From Yimella sp. (GTDB taxonomy: Bacteria > Actinomycetota > Actinomycetes > Actinomycetales > Dermatophilaceae), in contig JASLFY010000051.1 in the NCBI GenBank assembly GCA_030150425.1, forward strand, positions 1 to 5,825: a DNA stretch of 5,825 nt, in the 5' to 3' direction. The notes under the pieces were generated by a model, which was not told the DNA's origin, did not search any database, and saw nothing but the letters and a program-made list of their open reading frames with translations. Below are positions 1 to 5,825 of the stretch, piece after piece. Position 1 is the stretch's first letter. Every line of letters begins with the position of its first letter. The position numbers and the translations under genes were made by a program.

Positions 1-412
1 GCAGCAGCGCGCCGCCCGCCGCGCTGCCCAGGGCGACCAGCGCCGTACGGCGGACCCAGCGCAGGACCAGCGGTCGCGGCACCGCGGCGGCGTCCGGCCC
101 TGAAGCGACGAGGGTGACCGCTGCGTGGACGACCAACAGGCAGACGGCGGCCGGTATCGACCACCAGGTGTTGGCGTCGGCCGTCTGCCACCAGTCGACG
201 GCCAGGATCGCCAGCAGCACGATTTCGGTCGCGCCGTCGGTGCGGATGGCGACGCCCAGGGCGGCCAGGGCGGCGAGCACGAACAGGAACCAGGACGAGG
301 ATCCGCCGAGGACCGCGCAGGAGTGGAAGGCGACAACGGCGACCGCCAGCACGACCAGCGCCCGCATCCGGGTCGGGTCGAGGCGGACCAGCCGGTCGAG
401 CCGGGGGATCAT
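1..412 (-). CDS. Multi-pass membrane protein, N-terminal part, runs off left edge
   Basis: I translated this frame by hand: 137 codons are open from an ATG at 412-410 to the window edge with no stop. The visible part starts with a short basic N-terminus (Met-Ile-Pro-Arg-Leu-Asp-Arg) and then shows hydrophobic stretches at about residues 18-35, 41-56, 62-75 and 86-103. A fifth begins near 123. It therefore looks like a polytopic inner-membrane protein. Its ATG overlaps the DUF58 stop as ATGA, and a GAGGG Shine-Dalgarno lies four bases upstream, so it belongs to the MoxR operon. In many bacteria the gene after MoxR-DUF58 encodes a membrane-anchored transglutaminase-like protein (TgpA/DUF3488) or a vWA/BatA-type membrane protein. 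No catalytic domain is visible in this fragment, so I assign no family. Confidence 0.8.
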   Translation of the reverse strand, partial: MIPRLDRLVRLDPTRMRALVVLAVAVVAFHSCAVLGGSSSWFLFVLAALAALGVAIRTDGATEIVLLAILAVDWWQTADANTWWSIPAAVCLLVVHAAVTLVASGPDAAAVPRPLVLRWVRRTALVALGSAAGGALL

Positions 413-1743
413 CGGGCCCTCACTCGTGCCGGCGGGCGGCGGCCCAGCACCTGCAGCGCGGCGTCCAGGCTGCCCGGTCCGCGCCACGGCGAGATCGGCA
501 CGCCGTGCAGGGCGAGCCCGTCCGTCTCGGCCTGCCGCTCCATCATCCGCACGCGCAGCGCTAGCCGGTCCCAGCTGTCGTCGTCGGGTTGGGTGAGATC
601 CGTCGGCAGACAGTCGATCACGATCACCTGCAGGCCACGACGGGCGAGGTCCGCAGCAACGGTGGCGCCGAGCTCGGTGAGGAGGGGAGAGATCAGGAAG
701 ACGGTCGCGCCAGGGGAGATGCGCAGCCGTACGCGTTCGGGGCGGGCGTCGCGGAAGCGCCCCACGGTGACCCGGCTGAGCGTGTCGAGGATGCGGTGGA
801 GTTGGCGGTCGCCGAGCGAGACCGGGACGTGGCGCAGCGTGGAGGTGCCGACGACGTCCAGCCCGACCCGGTCGCCCCGGCCGAGGAAGTGGTCCGACAG
901 CGCGGCGCAGGCCCGCAGCCCGAGGTCGAGGGAGCTGTCGTCGTCGTTCCGTCCGCCGATGTCGACCGAGGCGTCGAGCACCAGCACCACCTCGGCGTCC
1001 TGCTCGGCGTAACTGGTGCGTACGTGCAGTTCGCCGGTACGGGTCGTGACCGGCCAGTGGATCGAGCGCAGCTTGTCGCCGGGGCGGAACGGGCGGATGT
1101 CGGCGAACTCGGTGCCGTCGCCCGATCGGCTGCTGCGGTTGGGCCCGACCAGACCGACGGGGTGCGGGATCGGTGCGCGGCCGCGGAACGCGTCGATCCG
1201 CGGCAGACCGCGTACGTCGGTGCCGGCCAGGCGGACCGGGCCCCACACGTACGCCGCCCAGGGCGAGGTGGCGACCAGTTGGGCGGCGCCGATCTCGGCG
1301 GGACCCCAGCGGCGCAGGGCGAAGGTGAGGTCGAGGTCGTCCTGCGTCGCGCCGGCCTCCGGTAGTGAGTAGCCGGAGTGCCGGTTCTCGTCCCACTGCA
1401 CGTCCGGCGTCGGGTCGACGACGGCGTGCCACTGCTCGACGCCGGAGAGTCCGGCCTGCCCCTCCGACCCGTCAGCGTTCGTCAGTCGGGCGGTCCACCG
1501 GGTCGACTCGCCCTCGGCCGGGCGACGGGTGCCGATCCGTACGGTCACCGCGGGCGACCCGCTCGGTCGGGTGACGTACGACCAGGTCGCGACCACGATC
1601 AGCGGGAGCGCGACGACGAGCAGGTCGGCGCGCCCGGTGAGCACGGCCAGTCCGGCGAGCACGATGGCGCCGAAGGTGCCGGCCAGGAAGGTCGGCCCGA
1701 CCTGCCACTCGGAGCGGGCCGTGCCGATCTGCTCAGCGGCCAT
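409..1743 (-). CDS. DUF58 domain protein (vWA-like), MoxR partner
   Basis: The product is 444 aa from the chosen ATG. Two adjacent membrane helices lie at about residues 17-36 and 40-56, followed by a beta-rich stretch. The DUF58 signature is at about 208-259: Phe-Arg-Pro-Gly-Asp-Lys-Leu-Arg-Ser-Ile-His-Trp, then Thr-Arg, then a hydrophobic strand ending in Asp-Ala-Ser-Val-Asp at 257-261. That last segment sits where a vWA metal site (DxSxS) would be, but Asp replaces the third position. DUF58 proteins are typically encoded next to MoxR ATPases and are thought to be their membrane-linked partners or substrates. Here the gene overlaps moxR by 11 bp and the next gene by 4 bp (ATGA). An in-frame GTG at 1773 would add 10 residues. 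I prefer the ATG at 1743 because it gives the shorter overlap and a normal membrane N-terminus, but neither start has a strong ribosome binding site. Family assignment is firm; the exact start is uncertain. Confidence 0.9.
   Translation of the reverse strand: MAAEQIGTARSEWQVGPTFLAGTFGAIVLAGLAVLTGRADLLVVALPLIVVATWSYVTRPSGSPAVTVRIGTRRPAEGESTRWTARLTNADGSEGQAGLSGVEQWHAVVDPTPDVQWDENRHSGYSLPEAGATQDDLDLTFALRRWGPAEIGAAQLVATSPWAAYVWGPVRLAGTDVRGLPRIDAFRGRAPIPHPVGLVGPNRSSRSGDGTEFADIRPFRPGDKLRSIHWPVTTRTGELHVRTSYAEQDAEVVLVLDASVDIGGRNDDDSSLDLGLRACAALSDHFLGRGDRVGLDVVGTSTLRHVPVSLGDRQLHRILDTLSRVTVGRFRDARPERVRLRISPGATVFLISPLLTELGATVAADLARRGLQVIVIDCLPTDLTQPDDDSWDRLALRVRMMERQAETDGLALHGVPISPWRGPGSLDAALQVLGRRPPARVRAR
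417..421 (-). promoter_or_regulatory. Ribosome binding site of the left-edge membrane protein
   Basis: On the minus strand GAGGG is followed by CCCG and then the ATG at 412. It is a clear Shine-Dalgarno inside the end of the DUF58 gene. It supports this ATG as the real start even though the gene overlaps its upstream neighbour by 4 bp. Confidence 0.6.
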
Positions 1744-2731
1744 CGGTGGCCATGGCCGGGTCGGCCGCGCCACGCAGCGCCTGCGGGGCGGCGACCGAGT
1801 CCAGCAGCCCGCGGATCACGCCGGACCCGGCGATGTTCGCCATCCACAGCTCGGGCTTGACCGTGACGCGGTGGCCGAGGACCGCCACGGCGATCCGCTT
1901 CACGTCCTCCGGGGTGACATAGTCGCGGCCACGGATCACGGCGATCGCGCGGGCGACCAGCATCAGCGCCAGCGACCCGCGCGGGGAGGAGCCGAGCAGC
2001 AACTGCGGGTGGTTGCGGGTGGCGGTGACCAGGTCGACGCAGTACTTCTGGACGCTGGCCTCGACCTCGACCTCCTCGACCACCTGCTGCGCCTGCAACA
2101 GGCCCGCGGCGTCGGTGACGGCGGGCAGTTCGACCGCCTCGGTGGGGCCGCGGCGGGCGATCCGTCGCTGCAGGACGTCGAACTCCTCGGCCGGGGTCGG
2201 GTAGCCGAACGAGACCCGCGACAGGAAGCGGTCCAGCTGCGCCTCGGGGAGCGGGTAGGTGCCTTCGTACTCGACCGGGTTCGCGGTCGCGATGACGTGG
2301 AACGGGTGGGGGAGCGCGAAGGAGTGACCCTCGATCGTCACCTGCTGCTCCTGCATCGCCTCGAGCAGCGCGGCCTGGGTCTTGGGTGGGGTGCGGTTGA
2401 TCTCGTCGGCGAGCAGCAGCCCGGTGAACACCGGACCCTGACGGAACTCGAACTCGTGCTTGGCCTGGTCGTAGATGTACGCGCCGGTCAGGTCGGCGGG
2501 CAACAGGTCGGGGGTGAACTGGGCACGCTTGAACTCCAGGCCGAGCGACTGCGCCAGTGAGCGAGCGGCGAGCGTCTTGCCGAGGCCAGGGTTGTCCTCC
2601 AGCAGCACGTGGCCGCCGGCCAGGATCGTGGCCAGCACGACCTCCAACGGGGCGCGCTTGCCCACCACGATCTGTTCCACCTGGTCCAACACACGGGTGG
2701 CCAGCTCGGTCGTCGTCCTGATGTCGGTCAC
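1733..2731 (-). CDS. MoxR-family AAA+ ATPase
   Basis: The 332-aa product has the usual MoxR length. Motifs are Walker A at 46-53 (Asp-Asn-Pro-Gly-Leu-Gly-Lys-Thr), Walker B at about 105-110 (Leu-Leu-Leu-Ala-Asp-Glu) followed by Ile-Asn-Arg-Thr, sensor 1 around Ala-Asn-Pro at 150-152, and a probable arginine finger in Gln-Leu-Asp-Arg-Phe (165-169). A Ser-Pro-Arg-Gly motif further on probably supplies sensor 2. MoxR proteins hydrolyse ATP to assemble or activate partner proteins, often vWA or DUF58 proteins encoded next door, as here. The start is GTG at 2731. It overlaps the upstream stop as GTGA and has GAGGA just upstream. The frame stays open upstream to 3223, but that extension lies within another gene and has no MoxR homology. 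The gene ends 11 bp inside the DUF58 gene. The cellular substrate cannot be read from the sequence. Confidence 0.95.
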   Translation of the reverse strand: MTDIRTTTELATRVLDQVEQIVVGKRAPLEVVLATILAGGHVLLEDNPGLGKTLAARSLAQSLGLEFKRAQFTPDLLPADLTGAYIYDQAKHEFEFRQGPVFTGLLLADEINRTPPKTQAALLEAMQEQQVTIEGHSFALPHPFHVIATANPVEYEGTYPLPEAQLDRFLSRVSFGYPTPAEEFDVLQRRIARRGPTEAVELPAVTDAAGLLQAQQVVEEVEVEASVQKYCVDLVTATRNHPQLLLGSSPRGSLALMLVARAIAVIRGRDYVTPEDVKRIAVAVLGHRVTVKPELWMANIAGSGVIRGLLDSVAAPQALRGAADPAMATDGR

Positions 2732-3243
2732 AGGTCCTCGATTCGTCGGATGAGGTCCGTCAGTCGCGATTCGTCGACCGGCGGTGGGGGCGTCGTGCAC
2801 AGGTAGTCGGACAGCGCGGGGTCGAGCTGCGCCGCCAGTTCGGTGGTGTCCTCGGGGTCGATCGGCCGGCCGAGTCGCTGTCCCACGCGGTGCGCCGCGA
2901 CCGCACGCAGGCTGCGCTGCACGCCGGTCGGTGAGGCACGGCCGGTGTCGGCGCGAGATTCGGGGGAGGTGGCGTCCTGCAGGGTGCGCCGCAGGAAGAA
3001 CAGTCGCGCGTCCTGGGTGGTCACGGCCCGCGTACGGGTGTCCGGGGCCCCCGGCATCGCGACCGTCCACCGCGGACCGCTGCGGTCGGCGAGCACGCTC
3101 GCCGCGGCGATCAGGAGGGCGAGGAGGAGGTCGACCGCGAGCCGGGTGTGGAGGCCGATCAGTCCGGTGATCCACCAGAAGAGCGTCCCGACGACGATCG
3201 CGGTGGCGGCCGGTTTGGCCCATCGGCGGACGAACTCAGCCAT
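2728..3243 (-). CDS. Small membrane protein of unknown function in MoxR operon
   Basis: This is a 171-aa protein whose family I do not recognise. The N-terminal third has a basic tip followed by two hydrophobic helices at about residues 11-31 (with a Phe-Trp-Trp-Ile segment) and 34-52, forming a hairpin in the membrane. The remaining 120 or so residues are soluble, Arg/Asp-rich and probably cytoplasmic, with a run of four prolines at about 152-155 and an acidic end (Arg-Ile-Glu-Asp-Leu). The ATG overlaps the DUF4129 stop by 8 bp, and the gene's own stop overlaps the moxR GTG as GTGA. The frame is certainly genic: it fills the gap exactly and keeps strong actinobacterial codon bias. A role as membrane scaffold or accessory protein for the MoxR-DUF58 pair is inference from position alone. 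Confidence 0.85.
   Translation of the reverse strand: MAEFVRRWAKPAATAIVVGTLFWWITGLIGLHTRLAVDLLLALLIAAASVLADRSGPRWTVAMPGAPDTRTRAVTTQDARLFFLRRTLQDATSPESRADTGRASPTGVQRSLRAVAAHRVGQRLGRPIDPEDTTELAAQLDPALSDYLCTTPPPPVDESRLTDLIRRIEDL
2735..2739 (-). promoter_or_regulatory. Ribosome binding site deciding the moxR GTG start
   Basis: GAGGA followed by CCT and then GTG (2731-2729). It lies inside the last codons of the upstream gene and marks the GTG as the true start of the ATPase, against the much longer open frame that continues upstream. The three-base spacing is short but workable. Confidence 0.5.
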
Positions 3244-3910
3244 GGCTCACCGCCCGTGAGCCCAGGCCGTCGCGAATCGTCGCCAGCGCGTCGCGCGCGG
3301 CGTCGCGGTCGGTCTCGGACAGCGGGTGGGAGGAGAAACGAGCCTCCCGGTAGAGAGCGGCCAGTCGGCCGACCGCCTCCCGGTCGACCGGCAGGTCGTC
3401 CAGCAGACGCAGGGTGAGTTCCGCGGCGGTCTCGCTCGGCCTCGGCTCGATGCCGGCCGTGGCCGCCGCGGTCTGCAGGCCGACCCAGCAGCGGATGATC
3501 GCGTTGTCCGGCGAGCCGACCGAGAGATCGTCGAGCGAACTCTCGATCGACTCCGCGAAGGTCTCCCGGACCGGGGGCAGGGGTTCCGCGACGGACTTGG
3601 CGCGCCGGCGACGGTTGCGCAGCGCACGGGTGATCGCGATCGCCAGCACGACGAATGCGATCAGCAACACGATGCTCGCCATCGCGATGAACAGTTTCTG
3701 CAGGCCGGGGCCCATCCAGCTCAGGTTCGGGGGTGCCGCCGGCTTGGGTTGACCCGCCGGCGGGGTGAACACCTGTTTCGGCGTGGGGCGCCGGTACGTC
3801 GGGGCGGTCGTGTCGGTGTACGACAGCAGCGCGGGACGGTCGAAGAGAACAGCGAGCGCACAGATCACCGTGACGGCCGAAGCCACCGCGATCACCGTCC
3901 CCCTGCGCAC
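3236..3910 (-). CDS. DUF4129 domain membrane protein, first gene of MoxR operon
   Basis: The 224-aa product begins with a GTG at 3910. It has a signal-anchor-like helix at about residues 5-23, then a proline- and threonine-rich extracytoplasmic linker (about 34-65). A second helix at about 73-94 is followed by an Arg-rich stop-transfer cluster (95-103). The C-terminal cytoplasmic domain (about 118-220) matches DUF4129 in pattern: an Asn-Ala-Ile-Ile-Arg-Cys-Trp helix, an Arg-Pro-Ser-Glu-Thr-Ala-Ala-Glu motif, and a later Leu-Tyr-Arg-Glu-Ala-Arg-Phe-Ser motif. DUF4129 is often the C-terminal part of TgpA-type transglutaminase proteins, but occurs alone in actinobacterial MoxR loci, as here. It is the promoter-proximal gene, 86 nt after the valS stop, and overlaps the next gene by 8 bp. 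AAGG seven bases upstream of the GTG could be a weak ribosome binding site. Confidence 0.88.
   Translation of the reverse strand: MRRGTVIAVASAVTVICALAVLFDRPALLSYTDTTAPTYRRPTPKQVFTPPAGQPKPAAPPNLSWMGPGLQKLFIAMASIVLLIAFVVLAIAITRALRNRRRRAKSVAEPLPPVRETFAESIESSLDDLSVGSPDNAIIRCWVGLQTAAATAGIEPRPSETAAELTLRLLDDLPVDREAVGRLAALYREARFSSHPLSETDRDAARDALATIRDGLGSRAVSHG
3244..3262 (-). promoter_or_regulatory. Inverted repeat abutting a start codon (possible coupling hairpin)
   Basis: A perfect 7-bp inverted repeat, GGCTCAC and GTGAGCC with a 5-nt loop, ends directly against the ATG at 3243. It lies within the last codons of the DUF4129 gene. In the transcript it would pair the only Shine-Dalgarno-like bases (GGTGAG) upstream of the small membrane protein. 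This would favour translation only when ribosomes finishing DUF4129 open the stem. The geometry is seen in the sequence; the function is inference. Confidence 0.35.
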
Positions 3911-3916
3911 CCGCCG

Positions 3917-3922
3917 ACCTTA
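3917..3922 (-). promoter_or_regulatory. Candidate -10 box, possibly leaderless promoter of MoxR operon
   Basis: TAAGGT fits the actinobacterial TANNNT -10 pattern and ends six bases before the GTG at 3910. Transcription would therefore start at or next to the start codon. Only 29 nt separate the valS hairpin from the GTG, so little room exists for a conventional promoter and leader, and any -35 element would overlap the hairpin. No good -35 hexamer is visible. The same bases contain AAGG, which could instead act as a weak Shine-Dalgarno on a read-through transcript. Confidence 0.35.
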
Positions 3923-3939
3923 ACCGCCCGAACAACGCG

Positions 3940-3974
3940 ACGGGGCCCTACCGAACGGATCGGTAGGGCCCCGT
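3940..3974 (-). terminator. Hairpin terminator downstream of valS
   Basis: A perfect 15-bp inverted repeat (arms ACGGGGCCCTACCGA and TCGGTAGGGCCCCGT) encloses a 5-nt loop, beginning 22 nt after the valS stop. The stem is very stable and GC-rich. The sequence after it on the minus strand (CGCGTTGTTCGG) is only weakly T-rich, as is common for actinobacterial terminators without a true U-tract. It separates valS from the MoxR operon. The repeat is symmetric, so strand is assigned from gene direction. Confidence 0.75.
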
Positions 3975-3996
3975 GCTGTTGGCGCTGTCGCGCGGT

Positions 3997-5825
3997 TCAG
4001 TTCTTCGGTGGCGGCGGGATCAGCTGCGCGTCCCGCACCTCGAAGGCGTCGGCGTCGGCGTACGCAAGGGCACGAATCTTGCCGGCCGCGCGCAGGTCCT
4101 GTTCACCGGCGCGGACGCCGTCGAGGGCGGCCGCGGGTCCGGCGAAGGTGATCGTCTCGACCTCGGCGCGCATGCCCAGCTTGGCGTCGGACTTGGCCTT
4201 GCGGACGCCCGCCAGGGCGGCACCGACCGCCGGCAGGACCGCCGCGTCACCGGCGGCCGCATCGAGCTCGGCGACGGTCGGCCAGGCGGCGCGGTGGACC
4301 GAGCCCTCGTGGAACCAGGACCAGACCTCCTCGGCGGCGTAGCAGAGCACCGGCGCGAGCAGGCGCAGTTGCACGTCGAGGGCCAGACGCAGCGCGGCCC
4401 GCGCAGACGCGGAGCCCTCGCCACTGCCGTACGCACGGTCCTTGACCAACTCGATGTAGTCGTCGCAGAACGTCCAGAAGAAGGTCTCGGTGACGTCGAG
4501 GGCGCGGGCGTAGTCCCAACCCTCGTACGCCGCCGTCGCCTGCTCCACGACGGTGCGCAGGCCGGCGATCATCGAGCGGTCCAGCGGGTCGGTGATCGCG
4601 TCGGCGCCGTCGACGGTTGCACCCTCGCCGCCCATGGTGAGCGCGAACTTGCTGGCGTTGAGCAGCTTCATCGCCAACCGACGACCGACCTTCACCTGCT
4701 GCGGGTCGTCGACGGTGTCGGTGCCCGGGCGGGCGATCGCGGCCCAGTAGCGCACGGCGTCGGTGCCGTTGGCCTCGAGCATCGCGATCGGGGTGGTCGC
4801 GTTGCCCTTGGACTTGCTCATCTTCTTGCGGTCCGGGTCGAGGATCCAGCCGTTGATGTAGGCGTCGGTCCACGGGATGGAACCGTGTTCGTGGTGGGCG
4901 CGCACGACGGTGGCGAACAGCCACGTACGGATGATGTCGTGGCCCTGCGGGCGCATGTCCATCGGGAAGATCTTGGCGAACAGCTCGTCGTCGTTCTTGC
5001 CCAGCGGGTCGCTCGCGACCGGCCAGCCGGTCGCGATCTGCGGGGACAACGACGACGTGGCCCAGGTGTCCATGATGTCGGTGTCGCCGGTGAAGCCGCC
5101 CGGCTGGTCGCGCTGCGACTCGTCGTAGCCGGCCGGGACGTCGCTGGCCGGGTCGATCGGCAGCTGCGACTCCTCGGGCAGCAGGTGACGGTCGTGCTGC
5201 ACCTCGCCGTGCTCGTCGATGGCGTACCAGACCGGGAACTGCACACCGAAGAAGCGCTGGCGGCTGATCAGCCAGTCACCGTTGAGGCCGCCGACCCAGT
5301 TCTCGTAGCGGTGCTTCATGAAGTCGGGGTGGAAACCGATCTCCGAGCCGCGCGCGACCAGGGCGTCACGCAGTTCCTCGTCGCGGCCACCGTTGCGCAG
5401 GTACCACTGCCGGCTGGTGACGATCTCCAGCGGCTTGTCGCCCTTCTCGAAGAAGTTCGCCTTGCGCTGGGTCTTGACCGGCTCGCCGACCAGGTCGCCG
5501 GACTCGCGCAGCGCGGCGACGATCGCCTCGCGGGCCGAGTGGACGGTCTTGGTGGCCAACTGCTCGGTGTAGAGCTGCTCGCCCGGGCCGCCGGCGATCC
5601 ACTCCGGGGTCTCGCCGGTGAGGCGGCCGTTGCGGGTGATGATCGAGCGGATCGGCAGCTGCAGCTCGCGCCACCACTGGACGTCGGTGAGGTCACTGTG
5701 GATCCGAAGAGCGACTGGTAGCGCTCGTCGTCCGGGTGTGCGATCAGGGCGACGCACGCGGGGATCAGCTCGGGGCGCGTCGTCTCGATGTAGACCTTCT
5801 CGTCGCCGTGGTGGAAGGCCACGCG
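3997..5825 (-). pseudogene. valS: valS, valine--tRNA ligase: 5' part beyond edge, frame broken near 5690
   Basis: Valine--tRNA ligase charges tRNA-Val with valine using ATP in the cytoplasm and is normally essential. The frame entering at the right edge encodes editing-domain sequence, including Thr-Thr-Arg-Pro-Glu (5769-5783) and His-Pro-Asp-Asp-Glu-Arg-Tyr, and is good to about 5687. A second frame takes over at about 5694 (Asp-Leu-Thr-Asp-Val-Gln-Trp-Trp) and runs intact to TGA at 3997. It carries Trp-Leu-Ile-Ser-Arg-Gln-Arg, the ATP-binding Lys-Met-Ser-Lys-Ser at 4810-4824, and the anticodon-domain Phe-Cys-Asp-Asp-Tyr-Ile-Glu-Leu motif. The end (Pro-Pro-Pro-Pro-Lys-Asn) follows directly on the anticodon-binding region with no coiled-coil arm. 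With the wording of the editing domain, this suggests the archaeal-like type 2 family also found in some actinobacteria. The editing-domain segment expected between the frames (about 30 residues with a Gly-Thr-Gly motif) is missing. The HIGH motif lies beyond the edge. It is either truly broken or an assembly error; the flanking codons look undecayed. Confidence 0.88.
5686..5696 (-). other. Deletion junction in valS at an 11-nt sequence fitting both frames
   Basis: On the minus strand the bases GTGACCTCACC read Val-Thr-Ser-Pro in the upstream valS frame and (x-GT)-Asp-Leu-Thr in the downstream frame. Both readings match what valine--tRNA ligases of this kind have at two separate places: after Leu-Phe-Gly-Ser-Thr, and after Cys-Thr-Phe-Gly. 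The simplest explanation is that the intact gene held two copies of this 11-mer, and that one copy plus the DNA between them was lost. That would remove 3n+1 bases, roughly 100 nt, and so shift the frame. The copy number in the ancestor is inferred. Confidence 0.6.

Noticed and set aside
1744..1773. GTG at 1773 as the DUF58 start
   Set aside because: It is possible, but it adds an Arg/Pro-rich decapeptide, lengthens the overlap with moxR to 41 bp and has only a weak AGG upstream. The ATG at 1743 is preferred with moderate confidence.
1529..2560. A 343-codon plus-strand open frame opposite moxR and DUF58
   Set aside because: It spans the antisense of two well-supported genes, has composition typical of a shadow frame, and shows no motif.
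2732..3223. A 164-residue N-terminal extension of the MoxR ATPase
   Set aside because: The frame is open but Arg/Pro-rich and lies wholly inside the 171-aa gene. The GTG at 2731 with GAGGA upstream gives the normal MoxR length and a GTGA overlap.
3159..3935. A 258-codon minus-strand open frame overlapping the DUF4129 gene
   Set aside because: It is a shadow in another frame with Arg/Gly/Pro-rich composition. The 3236-3910 frame has two membrane helices and DUF4129 motifs.
5686..5710. A single-base indel (simple sequencing error) as the cause of the valS frame break
   Set aside because: Restoring one base would join Val-Thr-Ser-Pro directly to Asp-Leu-Thr-Asp and would still lack the conserved Gly-Thr-Gly segment, so bases are missing as well as phase.
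3973..5721. A 582-codon plus-strand open frame antisense to valS
   Set aside because: It mirrors the valS codons. The translation is a low-complexity Val/Leu/Arg/Asp/Gly mix with no recognisable domain. Long antisense frames are expected opposite GC-rich genes.
5695..5757. ATG at 5757 as a genuine start of a short valS
   Set aside because: The first 20 or so residues of that frame are Arg/Pro-rich out-of-frame translation of the upstream editing domain. The HIGH motif would be missing, so no functional ligase would result.

Overview
The window is GC-rich (about two-thirds G+C by eye), and every convincing gene lies on the minus strand. Gene density, GTG starts, overlapping gene junctions and protein style point to a high-GC actinobacterium. 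The nearest feel is Nocardioides/Propionibacteriales, but this is an impression from sequence style, not a database result. Read in the direction of transcription (right to left) the window holds two units.

Unit 1 (5825 to 3997): the 3' two-thirds of valS, valine--tRNA ligase, cut by the right edge. It looks like the archaeal-like 'type 2' form without a C-terminal coiled-coil arm. The reading frame is broken near 5690. The protein jumps from one part of the editing domain to a later part in another frame, and the conserved stretch in between is absent. The break sits on an 11-nt sequence that fits both flanking reading frames, which suggests a deletion of roughly 100 nt between two short direct repeats, or an assembly collapse of the same kind. 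A perfect 15-bp hairpin (3940-3974) follows the stop codon.

Unit 2 (3910 to the left edge): a tightly packed five-gene MoxR-type operon. The order is a DUF4129 membrane protein, a small two-helix membrane protein of unknown function, a MoxR-family AAA+ ATPase, a DUF58 protein with a vWA-like segment, and the start of a multi-pass membrane protein that runs off the left edge. Neighbouring genes overlap by 8, 4, 11 and 4 bp, so translation is probably coupled throughout. By analogy with other MoxR/DUF58/DUF4129 loci, the ATPase probably acts as a chaperone or remodeller on the DUF58 protein at the membrane. The substrate is not evident from the sequence.

The only intergenic space is 3911-3996. 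It contains the valS hairpin and, close to the DUF4129 GTG, a TAAGGT box placed as expected for a leaderless actinobacterial promoter. No RNA genes, insertion sequences, CRISPR arrays or phage-like genes were seen. The MoxR operon is a known kind of locus. The valS lesion is the most notable feature.
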